Both the position numbers and the translations under genes were made by a program. Below, piece after piece: positions 5,584-7,032 of a stretch of DNA of 7,032 nt. The notes beneath the pieces were generated by a model. The model saw nothing but the letters and a program-made list of their open reading frames with translations, did not search any database and was not told the origin of the DNA. Source of the DNA: Planctomycetota bacterium (GTDB lineage: Bacteria; Planctomycetota; UBA1135; UBA2386); assembly GCA_016793305.1 (NCBI GenBank), contig JAEUHU010000215.1:1-7032 (forward strand), written 5' to 3'. How positions within the stretch are numbered: the first letter of the stretch is position 1; each line of letters starts with the position of its first letter.

Positions 5584-7029
5584 TCAGCGCGCCGGATCGT
5601 GCGGCAGCGTGCCGCGGTGCGCCCGCAGGTAGCCGAACGGCGTCACGTGCACGAAGTTCGACACCCGCGACGTGTAGACGTCGGCGTGGCGTTCGATCTG
5701 GCGCGCGAGCCGGCTCTTGTCGCCGCCGGCGCGCATCGACGGGCCCCACACCGGATGGCCGAGCTGCGCCGACTTCTGCGCCAGCGGCACGATCCGCTGG
5801 TCGAGCGCCTCGCTCTCGCCGCGCAGCGCGCGCAGCCGCTCCTGGGCCTGACCGGCGGTGAGCTCGAGGCCCGCCGGCAGCGGCTCGCCGTGTTCGCTGC
5901 GCTGCACCACGAGGCGCAGCGTCGCCTGTTCCCGGTCGAGCTCCTCCTTCTGGCGCAGCAGCGCCTCCAGTTCGCGCTGCTCGGCGAGGAACGTGTGCTC
6001 GGCGCGCACTTCGTCCTCGAGCTCGCGCAGCACCAGCGCCGTGCGCCAGCGGCGGATCTGGCTCGACACGTGCACGTCGGCGTAGACGTGGTCGCCGACG
6101 TAGAGGATCTCGCTGCCGTCGAGGCCGAAGTGGCGCTGCACCGCCTCGGCGTTGCCGCCGCGGAAGACGGCACCCGGGCGCAGCGAGCCCTGCAGCGGGC
6201 GTTCGTGGCCGTCGTCGTCGAGCACCTCGAGGAACGGGGCCGGCTTCTCGAAGAACGCCGGCTTCTTCGCCTGCACGATCACCAGGTCGAACAGCTCGCG
6301 CCACGCCCCCGGCTTGCCGCCGAGCCAGCGGTCGAACACGAACGCCATCATCGGCTTCGTGTAGTGCCACTCCGAGTTGGTGGCGAGGAACAGCTTCTTG
6401 CCGGCCCGCTTCAGGTCCTGCAGCGTCAGCACCAGCAGCGGGTCGAGGTCGACGAAGCGCTCGGGGGCGCCGATGATCTCGGCCTTCAGCTGGCCTTCGA
6501 GGTGGGCGGCGTTCATGCAGTCGCCGACCAGCGTGTAGAGCGCCCGGTAGTCGAGACCCTTCGGCAGCTTGCCCTGGTCGAGCAGGTCGACCAGCTGGCC
6601 GTAGAGGCACGACTCCGACAGCGAGAACAGCGTGTTGAGGAACACCCAGCGATCGTCACTGAGGTCGACCCAGACCTGACTGTAGGTGCGTCGCTGTTCG
6701 TCGTGCGGCAACAGCCGCGTGCCGTGCGATGCCTGCGTGACCCAGCCGAAGCGATTCGCCTTGACGACGTTGCCGAGCTGCACGTCGAGGATCAGCCCGC
6801 GCGCGAACAGGTCCGGCTGGAACCGCTGGCCGGCGATCGGCAGGCCGCGTTCGGCGAGGCGCTGTTGCACGTGCCAGTAGGCGCGCGCCTCCCAGGCCTG
6901 CACGTCGTAGTGCACCAGCGTGTAGTCCATGTCGAAGCCGACCGCCTTGATCGAGCGCATGTTCAGGGTCCGGTTGCAGAACACGGCGCGCTCGGGCGGC
7001 GGCAGGGGATCGCGGCGGAGGGTCGACAT
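5584..7029 (-). CDS. HAD-IG family 5'-nucleotidase (NT5C2-like)
   Basis: Cytosolic HAD-superfamily phosphatase of 481 residues in the purine 5'-nucleotidase (HAD-IG) family, expected to remove the 5' phosphate from purine nucleoside monophosphates. All four HAD motifs are present: motif I GFDMDYTLVHY (31-41), with Asp33 the nucleophile and Asp35 the acid/base; motif II FLATNSEW (214-221), Thr217; motif III Lys255/Lys256 in VQAKKPAFF; motif IV VGDHVYADV (311-319), with Asp313 and Asp318 for Mg2+. The long insert between motifs I and II is the cap domain of this family. Residues about 335-420 are rich in Glu, Gln, Leu and Arg and probably form a coiled coil; the C-terminal YTSRVSNFVHVTPFGYLRAHRG segment (452-473) resembles the family's end. 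ATG at 7029 is used because VFCNRTLNMRSIKAVGFD before motif I looks family-conserved, making the inner ATG (residue 24) too late; a start beyond the window edge cannot be excluded. No signal peptide. Confidence 0.93.
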   Translation of the reverse strand: MSTLRRDPLPPPERAVFCNRTLNMRSIKAVGFDMDYTLVHYDVQAWEARAYWHVQQRLAERGLPIAGQRFQPDLFARGLILDVQLGNVVKANRFGWVTQASHGTRLLPHDEQRRTYSQVWVDLSDDRWVFLNTLFSLSESCLYGQLVDLLDQGKLPKGLDYRALYTLVGDCMNAAHLEGQLKAEIIGAPERFVDLDPLLVLTLQDLKRAGKKLFLATNSEWHYTKPMMAFVFDRWLGGKPGAWRELFDLVIVQAKKPAFFEKPAPFLEVLDDDGHERPLQGSLRPGAVFRGGNAEAVQRHFGLDGSEILYVGDHVYADVHVSSQIRRWRTALVLRELEDEVRAEHTFLAEQRELEALLRQKEELDREQATLRLVVQRSEHGEPLPAGLELTAGQAQERLRALRGESEALDQRIVPLAQKSAQLGHPVWGPSMRAGGDKSRLARQIERHADVYTSRVSNFVHVTPFGYLRAHRGTLPHDPAR

Positions 7030-7032
7030 GGG

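Noticed and set aside
5546..6610. Second minus-strand frame inside the nucleotidase gene
   Set aside because: Shadow of the HAD gene, whose four catalytic motifs are all in the other frame.
1..7032. CRISPR arrays, tRNA or rRNA genes, insertion sequences
   Set aside because: No spaced identical direct repeats, tRNA-like cloverleaf, rRNA segments, transposase or terminal inverted repeats were seen.

Overview
This is a high-GC (roughly 70% by eye), gene-dense bacterial window with five protein-coding genes plus one gene cut by the left edge. An FG-GAP/VCBS-type calcium-repeat protein, a lipoprotein with a polyglycine stretch after the lipid cysteine, a soluble HAD-IG 5'-nucleotidase and a multihaem lipoprotein together suggest a planctomycete-like organism (Planctomycetota). 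That assignment is an inference from gene style; no marker gene is present.

Layout. Positions 1-659 (minus) hold the N-terminal part of a secreted FG-GAP/VCBS repeat protein. Its frame is interrupted by a single in-frame TGA at 372-374, followed immediately by a Cys codon. The same frame then stays open and clearly coding to the window edge. A hairpin resembling a bacterial SECIS element lies at the right distance after the TGA, so the best reading is an undescribed selenoprotein with a Sec-Cys pair in a beta-propeller-like repeat. TGA is an ordinary stop for four other genes here, which argues against general code reassignment. A 143-bp divergent region (660-802) separates this gene from a plus-strand pair: an ArsM-type arsenite methyltransferase (803-1660) and an overlapping SigZ-like ECF sigma factor (1657-2238) with a Cys-rich C-terminal tail. 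Weak but symmetrical ECF-like promoter matches face outward in both directions.

Positions 2359-4305 (plus) encode a 648-residue predicted lipoprotein made of 13 Asp-box (BNR) repeats, probably two stacked seven-bladed propellers. It converges, with only 9 bp between stop codons, on a minus-strand pair. These are a HAD-IG cytosolic-type 5'-nucleotidase (5584-7029) and, 60 bp downstream of it, a pentahaem c-type cytochrome lipoprotein (4315-5523).

How the genes fit together. The methyltransferase and sigma factor look like a self-contained metalloid-response unit: the overlap implies coupled translation, and both proteins carry paired cysteines. The Sec/FG-GAP gene may share its divergent control region. 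The propeller and cytochrome are probably envelope proteins with unknown partners. The nucleotidase is cytosolic and appears unrelated in function to its neighbours.
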